A stretch of DNA of 64,000 bases. It comes from a gamma proteobacterium HTCC2207 (GTDB taxonomy: Bacteria; Pseudomonadota; Gammaproteobacteria; Pseudomonadales; Porticoccaceae). The stretch spans positions 1 through 64,000 of the forward strand of contig CH672397.1 in assembly GCA_000153445.1 (NCBI GenBank), in the 5' to 3' direction. This document shows, piece after piece, positions 51,568 to 61,219 of this stretch. Within the stretch, counting starts at the first letter, position 1, and every line of letters begins with the position of its first letter. The notes beneath the pieces were generated by a model. It saw nothing but the letters and a program-made list of their open reading frames with translations, did no database searches and was not told the origin of the DNA. The position numbers and the translations under genes are program-made.

Positions 51568-52446
51568 TTAGCCGCCGAGAAACACGACTGTTTTATTGCC
51601 GTCGAGAAACACTCGCCGTTCAATGTGATAAGTGATTGCCTTACTCAGAGCTGTGCTTTCATTGTCACGGCCAACTCTGACTAGATGTTCAGGCTTGTAG
51701 TTGTGGTTAACGCGGGTCAGGATCTGTTCGATAATAGGCCCTTCGTCGAGATCCGAGGTAACATAGTGCGCGGTTGCACCAATCACTTTTACGCCTCGTT
51801 CATAGGCTTGATGATAGGGCTTAGCGCCTTTAAATCCAGGCAGAAAAGAGTGGTGAATGTTAATACAGCGGCCAGACAGCTGCGCTGACAGTTCATTGGA
51901 AAGAATCTGCATGTAGCGGGCCAAAATTACTAGCTCGGTGCCTGTTTCATTGACAATTTCCAGCAGTCGCTGCTCCTGCTGCGGCTTGGTATCTTTGGTT
52001 ACTGGCAGATGGATAAACGCAATGCCCTCACGTTCGACCATGGCGCGCAGATCAACATGGTTGGACACCACTGCGGTGATTTCCATATTAAATTCGCCTT
52101 TGCGTCGGCGATATAAAATATCGTCGAGACAGTGATCGTACTTAGAGACCATGATCAAGGTTTTAACTGGAACCTTGGGATCGTGAATATGCCAGTCCAT
52201 AGCAAACTTGGCTGATACCTCAGCAAAGGATTCACGGATACTGTCGATGGATGGCGAGCCGTCTTGCGGACGAAAAACAGCGCGCATAAAAAATTTGTCG
52301 GTGGAGTCGTCGTCAAACTGTTCAAGGGCGCAGATATAGCAGTCGCGCTCGGCTAAATAACTGGTGACGGCGGCAACCACACCAGTGCCTGCCCGGCAGG
52401 TGCCAGTGAAAATATAGTTGTTAGCCTCTTGTGGCATAGTCGTCAT
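51568..52446 (-). CDS. purU: Formyltetrahydrofolate deformylase
   Basis: PurU hydrolyses 10-formyl-THF to formate and THF, balancing the folate pool. The 292 residues comprise an N-terminal ACT domain (about 10-90) and a formyltransferase-fold domain. Active-site motifs are RCINIHHSFLPGFKGAKPYH and TSDLDEGPIIEQ. It is the first gene of the sox operon, 28 bp before soxB. This fits the need to process one-carbon units from sarcosine demethylation, as in pseudomonad betaine regions. Confidence 0.95.
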   Translation of the reverse strand: MTTMPQEANNYIFTGTCRAGTGVVAAVTSYLAERDCYICALEQFDDDSTDKFFMRAVFRPQDGSPSIDSIRESFAEVSAKFAMDWHIHDPKVPVKTLIMVSKYDHCLDDILYRRRKGEFNMEITAVVSNHVDLRAMVEREGIAFIHLPVTKDTKPQQEQRLLEIVNETGTELVILARYMQILSNELSAQLSGRCINIHHSFLPGFKGAKPYHQAYERGVKVIGATAHYVTSDLDEGPIIEQILTRVNHNYKPEHLVRVGRDNESTALSKAITYHIERRVFLDGNKTVVFLGG

Positions 52447-52662
52447 GATAGGGGTCCGCTAAAAATTTGCTGTCAGATAAATGTTATACGTCGAGCAATT
52501 ACACCGGCTTTGCAGGTCGATCACAAAGCGCATGAATAATGCCGCGAAGTCTGTAAAATGGTCAATCAATTCGGGAGGCAATTAGCAAGTCTACTGTTGA
52601 TCTACAGATACGCTAATTATCTTTGTTGCCTGACTAATTCCAGACAATACAATACCTAAAAA

Positions 52663-53304
52663 ATGCCTAAAAAACATAGTTTTAACATAGCTACATCATC
52701 GGTCCTCAAGGCGCTATTACTCTGTGTAGTAGTGGCTCTGTCGGGTTGTAGCACCTACAAACCTGCCAAGACTACGGATATCTGTAATATTTTTCGCGGT
52801 GAAACCGATTGGTATAAAGCTGCCCGAAAAGCGCAAAAGCGCTGGGGAACACCGATTCCACTGATGATGGCGATTATTAATCAGGAATCCAGTTTTCGGC
52901 ACAATGTTCGCCCCGACCGACCGAAATTTTTCTTTATACCACTGCCACGAAGATCTTCCGCCTACGGCTATGCTCAGGCCCAGGACCCTGCCTGGAATGA
53001 CTATCGTCGCGACACCGGACACTGGAGTCACGACCGAGACAAGTTCGGCGATGCGATTAACTTCGTTGGCTGGTACACGGATAAGAGCCATAAAAATCTC
53101 GGCCTCTCGAAGTGGGATGCGTCTAACCAATACCTTGCCTATCATGAAGGTTGGGGAGGCTATAAGCGTGGCACTTACAAAAAGAAAAAGTTTTTAAGTG
53201 GCGTTGCGGCCAAGGTCAAAAAGCAAACCGCCACGTACAGTGTTCAGCTAAAGAAATGTCAGCCAGCGTTGGATAGAGCGGTAAAAGGTTGGTGGCCTTT
53301 CTAA
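52663..53304 (+). CDS. Lytic transglycosylase-like lipoprotein
   Basis: This 213-residue lipoprotein has a signal peptide with lipobox LSGC (acylated C29). It also has an SLT-type domain in which E75 of AIINQESSF is the likely catalytic Glu. YGYAQAQDPAWNDYRRDTG and LAYHEGWGGYKRGTY follow. The family cleaves peptidoglycan glycosidic bonds with anhydro-muramyl products. There is no partner gene in an operon; it is divergent from purU across 216 bp. The ribosome binding site before ATG 52663 is weak. Confidence 0.85.
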   Translation: MPKKHSFNIATSSVLKALLLCVVVALSGCSTYKPAKTTDICNIFRGETDWYKAARKAQKRWGTPIPLMMAIINQESSFRHNVRPDRPKFFFIPLPRRSSAYGYAQAQDPAWNDYRRDTGHWSHDRDKFGDAINFVGWYTDKSHKNLGLSKWDASNQYLAYHEGWGGYKRGTYKKKKFLSGVAAKVKKQTATYSVQLKKCQPALDRAVKGWWPF

Positions 53305-53391
53305 TGGAGGGGCTTGCAGCCTTGAGTCGCAATCACTGAGTTGTCCTCAAGCTGCAATAGAGACTGATAACAATAAAAAAAGATCGTTTTT

Positions 53392-54852
53392 ATGAATCAC
53401 TTCGACATGATTATCATTGGTGCCGGCCTATCGGGTATAGGCGCGGCCTGCCATCTTCAGCTTAAGCATCCGAATAAAAGCTACAAGATTATCGAGAGCC
53501 GCGAGCGCATGGGCGGTACCTGGGATCTATTTCGTTATCCGGGAGTGCGTTCCGATTCCGATATGCATACCTTGGGTTATAGTTTTAAGCCTTGGTTAGA
53601 TGCGAAAGCCATTGCTGACGGCCCAGCTATCCGCGATTACATCAAAGAGAGCGCTGCCGAATTTGGCGTTGATCAACATATTCACTACCAGCGCAAAGTC
53701 GTTGCCGCCGCCTGGGATAGCACAACAGCAAAATGGACCCTGACCTTAGAGAATACCAGTAGCGATGAGCGTCGAGAGACAGAAATTCTGACCTGCAACT
53801 TTATCTATAGCTGCACTGGCTACTACCGTTATGATCAAGGCTTTACGCCTGATTTTCCCGATGCCGATCAGTTTAAAGGTCAGGTGGTGCATCCTCAGTT
53901 ATGGCCAGAGGACCTCGATTACAGTGGTAAGCGCATTGTCGTTATCGGCAGTGGCGCTACAGCCATTACACTGGTGCCCTCGTTAGCCAAGACCGCTGCC
54001 CATGTCACCATGTTGCAGCGCTCGCCAACCTATGTGCTGTCGCGCCCGGATGTGGATTCGGTCAGCCAAAAACTACGGCGCTGGTTCCCTGAACAGTTTG
54101 CCTATGATCTGACACGCTGGAAAAATGTCACGGCCCAAGCGATTTTGTTCCAATTGAGCCGACGCTTTCCCAACTATGTTAAAAAGCTGGTGCGCAAGGT
54201 AGTTCACGCCTGGATGGGCGATGATTTTGATATAGACACCCATTTTAATCCCAGCTACAACCCCTGGGATCAACGGCTCTGTCTAGTGCCCAATGGCGAC
54301 TTGTTTCGCTCATTGCGCAAAGGCACCTCAAGCATAGTTACCGACCATATTGAGCGTTTCACCGAGAACGGTATTCAGCTTAAATCTGGAGAGATTTTAG
54401 AGGCGGATATTATTATCACCGCCACCGGTCTTGAGTTACTGCTGCTCGGCGGTCTCAAACTTGAAGTTGATGGGGTCGAGAAAAAAGTCTCAGATAGTCT
54501 TACCTACAAGGGCATGATGTTTAGCGGCATACCCAATCTTGCCCTGGCAGCGGGCTACACCAACGCCTCCTGGACACTTAAATGCGATCTTACCAGCAAC
54601 TACGTCTGTCGACTGATCAGCTATATGGACAGACACAATTATCAATACTGTGTTGCCAATAATGATCCGAGCGTCAAGCGGCTGCAGTTTTTGGATCTGG
54701 CATCGGGCTACGTAGATCGAGCTATTGATCAATTTCCCAAGCAAGGTGATAAGAGCCCCTGGAAACTGCATCAGAACTATCTGCTGGATATTATGAATCT
54801 ACGATTGGGTTCGGTTCGGGATAGCGCTATGGAATTTTACAAAGCTAAATAA
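53392..54852 (+). CDS. Flavin-containing Baeyer-Villiger-type monooxygenase
   Basis: This 486-residue class B flavoprotein monooxygenase contains an FAD Rossmann motif GAGLSGIGAA (10-19), GGTWDLFRYPGVRSDSDMHT, the BVMO fingerprint FKGQVVHPQLWP (about 161-172, FxGxxxHxxxWP), and an NADP Rossmann motif VVIGSGATAITLVPSLA. It inserts oxygen next to a carbonyl, making esters or lactones from ketones. It is the first gene of a run with an iron alcohol dehydrogenase and a thioesterase on the same strand (32 bp to the next gene). Cyclic or long-chain ketone degradation is a reasonable inference; the exact substrate is open. Confidence 0.9.
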   Translation: MNHFDMIIIGAGLSGIGAACHLQLKHPNKSYKIIESRERMGGTWDLFRYPGVRSDSDMHTLGYSFKPWLDAKAIADGPAIRDYIKESAAEFGVDQHIHYQRKVVAAAWDSTTAKWTLTLENTSSDERRETEILTCNFIYSCTGYYRYDQGFTPDFPDADQFKGQVVHPQLWPEDLDYSGKRIVVIGSGATAITLVPSLAKTAAHVTMLQRSPTYVLSRPDVDSVSQKLRRWFPEQFAYDLTRWKNVTAQAILFQLSRRFPNYVKKLVRKVVHAWMGDDFDIDTHFNPSYNPWDQRLCLVPNGDLFRSLRKGTSSIVTDHIERFTENGIQLKSGEILEADIIITATGLELLLLGGLKLEVDGVEKKVSDSLTYKGMMFSGIPNLALAAGYTNASWTLKCDLTSNYVCRLISYMDRHNYQYCVANNDPSVKRLQFLDLASGYVDRAIDQFPKQGDKSPWKLHQNYLLDIMNLRLGSVRDSAMEFYKAK

Positions 54853-54884
54853 ATAATAAAAAATAAGCAAACGGCAGCAATTTT

Positions 54885-56042
54885 ATGGACAGTTTTTTCT
54901 ACAGCGCAGTATCTGATGTTCTTGTGGGCGCAGGCACCTCTACTCAGCTCGGTGATCTAGCCGCATCCATGGGTATTCAGCGCGCTTTAATCGTCACCGA
55001 TCCGGGGATTATTAAATTTGGCCTTTTGGATGGAGCGGTCGCCAATCTTAAAGCCAATAATATTGAACTGAGTATCTATTCCGATGTGATTGCGGATCCC
55101 CCAGAGTCAGTTGTTATGGACGCGGTGTCCTCAGCCCAGGCCTTTGGCTGTGACGGCGTTATCGGCTTTGGCGGCGGCAGTTCCATGGACGTGGCCAAGC
55201 TGTTGGCGGTACTGATTAAAGGCGAGCAGCAGCTGTCCGAGATTTACGGTGTGGATCAGATTAGCGGCGGGAGATTGCCATTGATTCAGGTGCCCACTAC
55301 AGCGGGTACTGGATCTGAAGCCACCATGGTGTCGATTATTACCACAGGGGAAACCACCAAAGCCGGTGTAGTCAGTCGAACCCTCCTAGCGGACAAGGTT
55401 ATTCTCGATGCCAAGCTGACTCTCGGCTTACCCCCAACAGTTACGGCGGCCACGGGCATTGATGCCATGGTCCACGCCATCGAAGCCTACACCAGTGTGC
55501 GTTTAAAAAATCCGCTATCCGATATGTTAGCCCGCGAGGCTCTGCGTCTGATGGCAAGCAATATCTCCACAGCGGTTAAGCAGGGGGATAATCTGCAAGC
55601 GCGGGAGGCTATGTTATTGGGCGCCATGCTGGCAGGTCAGGCCTTTGCCAATGCCCCGGTGGCGGCGGTGCATGCCTTGGCCTATCCATTGGGTGGCAAT
55701 TATCATATTCCCCACGGTTTAAGTAACTCCCTAGTGCTGCCCCATGTGCTGCGTTTTAATGCCCCCGCGGCAGCTGAGTTATACGCTGAATTGGCACCGA
55801 TTATTTTGCCCGGCACAACCTTGCCCAGTGATCCTCTTAAAGTTAGCGAATTGCTGGCGGAGCACTTTTTACAGCTGGCTGCAGATTTAGGTTTGCAGAC
55901 CAAATTAAGCGAGATGAATATTGCCGAATCGGATCTGCCCAAACTAGCAGAAGAGGCCATGTTGCAGCAGCGACTACTAATCAACAATCCCCGAGAGCTG
56001 AGTCTTGATGATGCGCTTTCAATCTACCAACAGGCGTTTTAA
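54885..56042 (+). CDS. Iron-containing alcohol dehydrogenase
   Basis: The 385 residues show the group III iron alcohol dehydrogenase pattern: GFGGGSSMDVAKLLAVL, PTTAGTGSEATMVSII, and metal ligands in ATGIDAMVHAIEAYTS and AVHALAYPLGGNYHIPHGLS. It lies 32 bp after the BVMO gene and directly abuts the thioesterase gene, so an alcohol intermediate of ketone breakdown is the likely substrate. It is a paralogue of DddB but not part of the DMSP cluster. Confidence 0.88.
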   Translation: MDSFFYSAVSDVLVGAGTSTQLGDLAASMGIQRALIVTDPGIIKFGLLDGAVANLKANNIELSIYSDVIADPPESVVMDAVSSAQAFGCDGVIGFGGGSSMDVAKLLAVLIKGEQQLSEIYGVDQISGGRLPLIQVPTTAGTGSEATMVSIITTGETTKAGVVSRTLLADKVILDAKLTLGLPPTVTAATGIDAMVHAIEAYTSVRLKNPLSDMLAREALRLMASNISTAVKQGDNLQAREAMLLGAMLAGQAFANAPVAAVHALAYPLGGNYHIPHGLSNSLVLPHVLRFNAPAAAELYAELAPIILPGTTLPSDPLKVSELLAEHFLQLAADLGLQTKLSEMNIAESDLPKLAEEAMLQQRLLINNPRELSLDDALSIYQQAF

Positions 56043-56045
56043 GTG

Positions 56046-56480
56046 ATGGCTGATAACAGCGACCAACGTAGTAGCTATAACTATTTTGCCGATATCACTA
56101 CCCGCTGGATGGATAACGATATCTATGGTCATGTCAACAACGTGGTCTATTACAGTTACTTTGATTCCGTGGCGAATCAGTTTTTGATCGAAGAGGGCGG
56201 TTTGGATATTCACAGCGCCGAGATAATTGGTTTTGTGGTGGCATCCAACTGTCAGTACAAATCGCCGATTGCCTATCCGGATAAAATCGATGCCGGCTTG
56301 CGGGTCAATAAGCTGGGTAATAGCTCAGTGGAATACGGTATCGCGATTTTTAAACAGGGCGCCGAAACTGCTTCAGCAGTCGGCACCTTTACCCATGTGT
56401 TTGTCAATCGCGCCACTGACAAGTCAGTGGCGATTCCCGCTCAAATTAGATCTGCTTTAGAGAAAGTCTTGGCTGTTTAA
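56046..56480 (+). CDS. 4HBT-family acyl-CoA thioesterase
   Basis: This 144-residue hot-dog protein of the YbgC/FadM type has the family motif DNDIYGHVNNVVYYSYFD, containing the catalytic Asp/His/Asn region, and VASNCQYKSPIAYPDKIDAG. It hydrolyses acyl-CoA thioesters. The start ATG 56046 (or GTG 56043) follows the alcohol dehydrogenase stop immediately, indicating translational coupling. It is convergent with the TesB gene. Confidence 0.85.
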   Translation: MADNSDQRSSYNYFADITTRWMDNDIYGHVNNVVYYSYFDSVANQFLIEEGGLDIHSAEIIGFVVASNCQYKSPIAYPDKIDAGLRVNKLGNSSVEYGIAIFKQGAETASAVGTFTHVFVNRATDKSVAIPAQIRSALEKVLAV

Positions 56481-56500
56481 GCTTATTGGCAGCATAGCTA

Positions 56501-57382
56501 TCAGCTGCGCAAACGTATCAAACCTTCTTGAATCGTGCTGGCAACCAGTCGGCCATCCCGAGAGTAAAACGAGCCGCGGCTCAGTCCACGGCTATGGCTG
56601 CTGCGCGGACTGTCCATGCAATAGAGCATCCACTCATCCACTTTAAATTCATCGTGAAACCAGATGCAATGATCCAAAGATGCAGCCTGCAATTTGTTAT
56701 TCATAAAATTGATTGCATGGGGCAGTAGTGAAGTCCCCATTAAACTAAAGTCTGAGGCATAGGCCAAAATGGCCCGCTGAAGACCGGGGTCCTCAACTAT
56801 ATCTGGCAGCGATCCCGCAGCTTTAACCCAGACAAATTGTTCTGCAGGATGAACTGTGGGATTGGCCAGATCCACTGGATTCACGGTGCGCATTTCAATC
56901 GGGCGCAGCGCTGGGCGATGAGCTATGGCTCCGGTTTCGGCTTTGTCAGCCACCATCTCTCTAAGCTTGGCCCAGCGAATATTGTCATCTTCGAGACCCT
57001 CTGGTCCAACACAGTCCGGCATATCCGCCTGATGTGACAGACCGGGTTCAATCACTTGAAAGGATAGTTCGGTGCTGAAAATAGCCTTGCCACGCTGAGA
57101 GGCAACCACTCTTCGAGTGGTAAAAGAGCCGCCATCGCGAATGCCATCCACCTGATACAAAATCGGCACGCTGGGATCGCCGGGACGCAAGAAATAGCCA
57201 TGCTGTGAATGCACCATGCGATCCTCAGGAACTGTGTCCTGAGCTGCACGCATAGCCTGAGCGAATACCTGACCACCAAATACTCGCTTGTTGGTGGTTT
57301 CAGGTGTCACGCCGCGATAAATAGTCTCGTCAATTTTTTCCAGCTCGAGAATATTTAGTAGTTGTTGCAGTGCTTCGCTCAT
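56501..57382 (-). CDS. tesB: Acyl-CoA thioesterase II
   Basis: TesB hydrolyses medium- and long-chain acyl-CoA. The 293 residues match the double hot-dog family. Typical segments are RVFGGQVFAQAMRAAQDTVP, HSQHGYFLRPGDPSVPILYQ, the active-site-region DFSLMGTSLLPH, LDHCIWFHDEFKVDEWMLY and GRGSFYSRDGRLVASTIQEG-like text near the C-terminus. It is in a minus-strand run with the downstream-numbered MDR gene, 39 bp apart. Confidence 0.93.
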   Translation of the reverse strand: MSEALQQLLNILELEKIDETIYRGVTPETTNKRVFGGQVFAQAMRAAQDTVPEDRMVHSQHGYFLRPGDPSVPILYQVDGIRDGGSFTTRRVVASQRGKAIFSTELSFQVIEPGLSHQADMPDCVGPEGLEDDNIRWAKLREMVADKAETGAIAHRPALRPIEMRTVNPVDLANPTVHPAEQFVWVKAAGSLPDIVEDPGLQRAILAYASDFSLMGTSLLPHAINFMNNKLQAASLDHCIWFHDEFKVDEWMLYCMDSPRSSHSRGLSRGSFYSRDGRLVASTIQEGLIRLRS

Positions 57383-57421
57383 GCAGTCTTTATTCCTTTA
57401 ATTTAAGGTTAATAATATTGG

Positions 57422-58444
57422 CTATTGATCGGCAATTTTTACCACTAGCTTGCCGAAGTTTTTGCCACTAAACAGCCAGGAGAAATACTCCGGTGCTTTT
57501 TCCAGACCTTCAACCAGAGTCTCTTTATATTTCAGTTCGCCATTGGCAACCCAGTCAGTTAAGACGTTGTTGGCTTCGGCATAATCATCCATGTAGTCAA
57601 AGACCAAAAAGAACTTGTGCGCCGGTGGTGTTTCAAGCTCACCGAAGATATGAAAGGGCGTACGCTCTTTGCTGATATCGGTGGAATTATAGTTGGAGAT
57701 ATAGCCGCAGATGGGCACTCGTGCACCAGCATTTAATTGCTTGGCCACGGCTTCGGTTAGCGCCCCACCGACGGATTCAAAATAGATATCAATACCATTG
57801 GGGCAGGCGGCGGCGAGATCGGCATCTAGGTTGCCGGCTTTGTAGTCGACCACCTGATCAAAACCCAGCTCATCTTTCACGTAGGCACATTTGTCAGGGC
57901 CACCGGCTACGCCAACCACGTGTAGGCCGAGCTTTTTGCCGATCTGGCCAACCGCTGAACCCACAGCGCCAGAGGCGGCAGATACTACTAATGTTTCGCC
58001 GGCCTGAGGTTTGCCCTGAGTCTTTAGGCCAAAGTAAGCGGTGCGGCCTGGCATGCCACAGACGCCCAGATAGGCAGAGAGTGGTACTTTGGCGGCATCG
58101 ACCTTGTAGGTCAGGGGATCATTTTCTTCGCTGACAAAATATTCCTGCCAGCCAGAGCGGCTGCATACGTGATCGCCCACGGCATAGAGTGCCGATTTGG
58201 ATTCCACGACTACGCCGGCGCTTTCCGCGGTCATCACTTCGCCAATGGCTACTGGATCAGCGTAGGACTTGGCGGCACTCATGCGGCCGCGCATATAGGG
58301 GTCAAGAGACAGGTAGAGTGTCTTGATCAGAATCTGGCCCTCAGTGATAGGCGCTACAGAGGTGGTCTCCAGTCGGAAATTATCTGCTGTGGGCTGGCCT
58401 ACTGGGCGACTGGCTAAAACGATGCTCTTGTTAACATGGCTCAT
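57422..58444 (-). CDS. NADP-dependent oxidoreductase (CurA/leukotriene B4 dehydrogenase type)
   Basis: This 340-residue zinc-free MDR enzyme has the typical LYLSLDPYMRGRMSAAKSYA motif, VCGMPGRTAYFGL, the NADP site VVSAASGAVGSAVGQIGKKL, and DIYFESVGGALTEAV. The group reduces alpha,beta-unsaturated carbonyls. It is transcribed just ahead of tesB and divergently from the acyl-CoA dehydrogenase run; the 270-bp divergent region shows no obvious gene. Confidence 0.92.
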   Translation of the reverse strand: MSHVNKSIVLASRPVGQPTADNFRLETTSVAPITEGQILIKTLYLSLDPYMRGRMSAAKSYADPVAIGEVMTAESAGVVVESKSALYAVGDHVCSRSGWQEYFVSEENDPLTYKVDAAKVPLSAYLGVCGMPGRTAYFGLKTQGKPQAGETLVVSAASGAVGSAVGQIGKKLGLHVVGVAGGPDKCAYVKDELGFDQVVDYKAGNLDADLAAACPNGIDIYFESVGGALTEAVAKQLNAGARVPICGYISNYNSTDISKERTPFHIFGELETPPAHKFFLVFDYMDDYAEANNVLTDWVANGELKYKETLVEGLEKAPEYFSWLFSGKNFGKLVVKIADQ

Positions 58445-58716
58445 GGAGTTTTCCTCTTAATTTGGCGGCGCCACTTTAGGTTTGAGTGACTTGTTATTGT
58501 GGTTTTTGACCGACCCACATGATGGTTGTTAAGACGCTGTATTGCTAGCTCAAATAACGACCAGTGGTACTCAAAATACAGGCTATTAGCTGTAAATACT
58601 TGAAAGTCACAATAACATACTGTAAGTTCAATTCCATAAAAATACATCTCGATTGCTAGCGTAGCGATCGTCTTTTTTAAACCCTTTCTAACTCTGTGAC
58701 ACAGCAGGAGACTAAT

Positions 58717-59892
58717 GTGAGTGACTTACAAGCCTTCAGGCAAGAAACCCGGGATTGGCTAGAGCAAAACTGCCCCGCGTCAATGCGTCTACCAACCGCT
58801 GGCGATGATTCCTGTTGGGGTGGGCGCAACTTTAAGTTTGCCAGTGAAGATCAGAAGCTGTGGATGGAGCGCATGGCCGCCAAAGGCTGGACCGCGCCAG
58901 ATTGGCCTACCGAATACGGTGGCGGTGGTTTGGATAAAGGGCAGCACAAAGTTCTAAAAGAAGAGCTGGCGAGTATCAATGCTCGTTCACCGCTAGACAG
59001 TTTTGGTATCTGGATGATTGGGCCCGCACTGCTTAAGTTTGGCTCTGAGGCACTTAAACAGCAGCACTTGCCACCAATTGTTCGCGGTGAGATTCGCTGG
59101 TGTCAGGGTTATTCAGAACCCGGCGCTGGATCAGATCTCGCGGGCCTGCAATCGAAGGGCGAAGATATGGGCGATCACTTTATTGCCAACGGCCAAAAAG
59201 TCTGGACTTCTTACGGCGATAAGGCCGATTGGATGTTCTGTCTGCTGCGCACTGATACTGAAGCCAAAAAGCAAATGGGTATTAGCTTGGTGCTCTTTGA
59301 TATGGAAACACCAGGTGTGACGCCGAAGCCAATCAAACTGATTTCTGGTAGCTCTCCGTTCTGTGAAACCTTCCTCGATGATGTTCGTGTTGAGAAAGAT
59401 CAGGTGGTGGGTGAGGTTAACCACGGCTGGACTATTGCCAAGTATCTGCTGACCCACGAGCGTGAAATGATTGGTGGTATGGGTGCGGCGGTTGTCGGTG
59501 GTGAGAGTCTGAGCCAACATGCCAGTCAAGTAATGGGCCTTGAGCAGGGCCGCATGAACAATCCAATCCTGCGTGCTGAAGTGGCGACCTGGGAAATGGA
59601 TGCCGCCTGTTTTGGCCTTACGGCAGAGCGTGTAACTGACGAAGTTAAATCGGGTCAGGGCGTGGGTGCGACCTCGGCCATGCTCAAGTACTACGGTACC
59701 GAACTCAATAAACGTCGCTTTGAAACACTGCTAAAGATCAACGGCAGCGATGGCATAGTCTGGGATGGCGAGGCCTCTAATGGTGGCTGGTTGCCACGCA
59801 CTTGGTTACGCACTAAGGGTAACTCAATTGAAGGGGGAACCTCAGAGGTTCAGCTCAATGTTATCGCTAAAAATATCCTCGGCCTGGGCTAA
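58717..59892 (+). CDS. Acyl-CoA dehydrogenase (first of three)
   Basis: GTG 58717 is chosen as the start because GGAG lies 6 bases before it; an in-frame GTG seven codons upstream has no ribosome binding site. The 391 residues form the N-terminal helical, middle beta (WCQGYSEPGAGSDLAGLQSK) and C-terminal helical domains of the FAD acyl-CoA dehydrogenase family. The C-terminal motif GGTSEVQLNVIAKNILGLG is typical. Such enzymes remove alpha,beta hydrogens from acyl-CoA and pass electrons to ETF. It heads a run of acyl-CoA dehydrogenases and an SDR. Confidence 0.92.
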   Translation: MSDLQAFRQETRDWLEQNCPASMRLPTAGDDSCWGGRNFKFASEDQKLWMERMAAKGWTAPDWPTEYGGGGLDKGQHKVLKEELASINARSPLDSFGIWMIGPALLKFGSEALKQQHLPPIVRGEIRWCQGYSEPGAGSDLAGLQSKGEDMGDHFIANGQKVWTSYGDKADWMFCLLRTDTEAKKQMGISLVLFDMETPGVTPKPIKLISGSSPFCETFLDDVRVEKDQVVGEVNHGWTIAKYLLTHEREMIGGMGAAVVGGESLSQHASQVMGLEQGRMNNPILRAEVATWEMDAACFGLTAERVTDEVKSGQGVGATSAMLKYYGTELNKRRFETLLKINGSDGIVWDGEASNGGWLPRTWLRTKGNSIEGGTSEVQLNVIAKNILGLG

Positions 59893-59962
59893 CAGGCTTT
59901 GAGAGCGCTCTTTTTTAGAGCATTCTTTTTAGAGCACTAACAGAATTTTAAGGTACAGAATC

Positions 59963-61102
59963 ATGGCACTAGTTTTAAACGAAGAGCAGCAGATGCTCAA
60001 AGAGTCAGCGCAGGGTTTTCTCGCTGAATTTGCCCCAGTGGCAGAGTTGCGCAAGCAGCGTGATGCCGGTAGCCAAACGGGTTACGGCGACAAGCTCTGG
60101 GCCCAGATGGCGAATATGGGTTGGGCGGCAATTTTGGTTCCCGAAGCCTATGGCGGGCTGGAGTTTGGCCATGTGGGTATGGGGCAAATTGTTGAGCAAA
60201 GTGGACGTACGCTAACCGCGTCGCCGCTGTTTGCCACTGCAGTGCTTGGCGTAACGGCGATTAATCTCGCCGGCAACGAAGAGCAAAAAACAGCGTTACT
60301 CGGTGCTATCGCCGGGGGTGAAATCACTACGGCGCTGGCGGTTGATGAAAAAATTCATCATGCCCCGTCGCGGATTAGTATGACTGCGGTTAAGCAAAAT
60401 GGGGGCTATGTCTTAAATGGTGCCAAGCGTTTTGTTGCCGATGGCAGCACCGCGGACAAGCTAATTGTTGCGGCTCGTACTGCCGGTGAAGCCGGTGACA
60501 CAAAGGGCATAAGCCTATTTGTTGTGGATCGCGGCGCTGTGGGTGTTGAGGTTGAGCGCACTGAGATGGCTGATACACGCAACTATGCCAATATCACTTT
60601 CAGCAATGTTGAAGTGGCTGAGACTGCGCTCTTAGGTGAGGAGGGCAAGGGCTTTAAGGCGCTCTCTGGAACACTGGATGCCGGTAATGTCTATCTGGCG
60701 GCTGAGATGTTAGGCATCTGTCAGGAAAGCTTTGATCGCACTCTGCAATATCTAAAAGAGCGCAAGCAGTTTGGTGTATTGATTGGTTCATTCCAGGCAT
60801 TGCAGCATCGCGCTGCCGATTGGTGGAGTCAGGTTGAGCTGTGCAAATCAGTGGTCTTAAAAGCGCTGCAGGCAATGGATGAAGGTGATGTAAAAGCTCC
60901 GGCACTGGCCAGCGTTGCCAAAGCCAAGCTTTGCCAAGTGACTGAGTTATCTACTAATGAAGCGGTGCAGATGCACGCCGGTATTGGCATGACCGATGAA
61001 TATGAAATTGGCTTCTTTATGAAGCGCGCGCGACCAGCGCAGATCATGTTTGGTGACAACAGTTATCATACTGATCGTTTTGCACTGTTGAGCCGTTATT
61101 AA
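59963..61102 (+). CDS. Acyl-CoA dehydrogenase (second of three)
   Basis: This 379-residue acyl-CoA dehydrogenase resembles the short partner of paired dehydrogenases. The N-terminal region has MGWAAILVPEAYGGLEFG, a reduced middle domain contains GAKRFVADGSTADKLIVAAR, and the C-terminal QMHAGIGMTDEYEIGFFMKR is close to the family flavin-binding motif. Paired adjacent genes of this kind often form heteromeric dehydrogenases for sterol or branched substrates, so partnership with the preceding gene is likely. AAGG precedes ATG 59963. Confidence 0.9.
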   Translation: MALVLNEEQQMLKESAQGFLAEFAPVAELRKQRDAGSQTGYGDKLWAQMANMGWAAILVPEAYGGLEFGHVGMGQIVEQSGRTLTASPLFATAVLGVTAINLAGNEEQKTALLGAIAGGEITTALAVDEKIHHAPSRISMTAVKQNGGYVLNGAKRFVADGSTADKLIVAARTAGEAGDTKGISLFVVDRGAVGVEVERTEMADTRNYANITFSNVEVAETALLGEEGKGFKALSGTLDAGNVYLAAEMLGICQESFDRTLQYLKERKQFGVLIGSFQALQHRAADWWSQVELCKSVVLKALQAMDEGDVKAPALASVAKAKLCQVTELSTNEAVQMHAGIGMTDEYEIGFFMKRARPAQIMFGDNSYHTDRFALLSRY

Positions 61103-61219
61103 GTTAAGCAAATAACAATTATTAGTGGCTTATCAGCAATGATGCCTCGTTTTGTATTCTGGCTGTATTAGAATGTTGTCAGAATAAAAATCATAAATAT
61201 AACAAGAAGGATAGAGACG

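Noticed and set aside
59893-59962. GAGAGCGCTCTTTTTT as a terminator between the first two acyl-CoA dehydrogenase genes
   Set aside because: The palindrome has no loop, and the two genes look like an operon; direct repeats of TTTTTAGAGCA explain the sequence.
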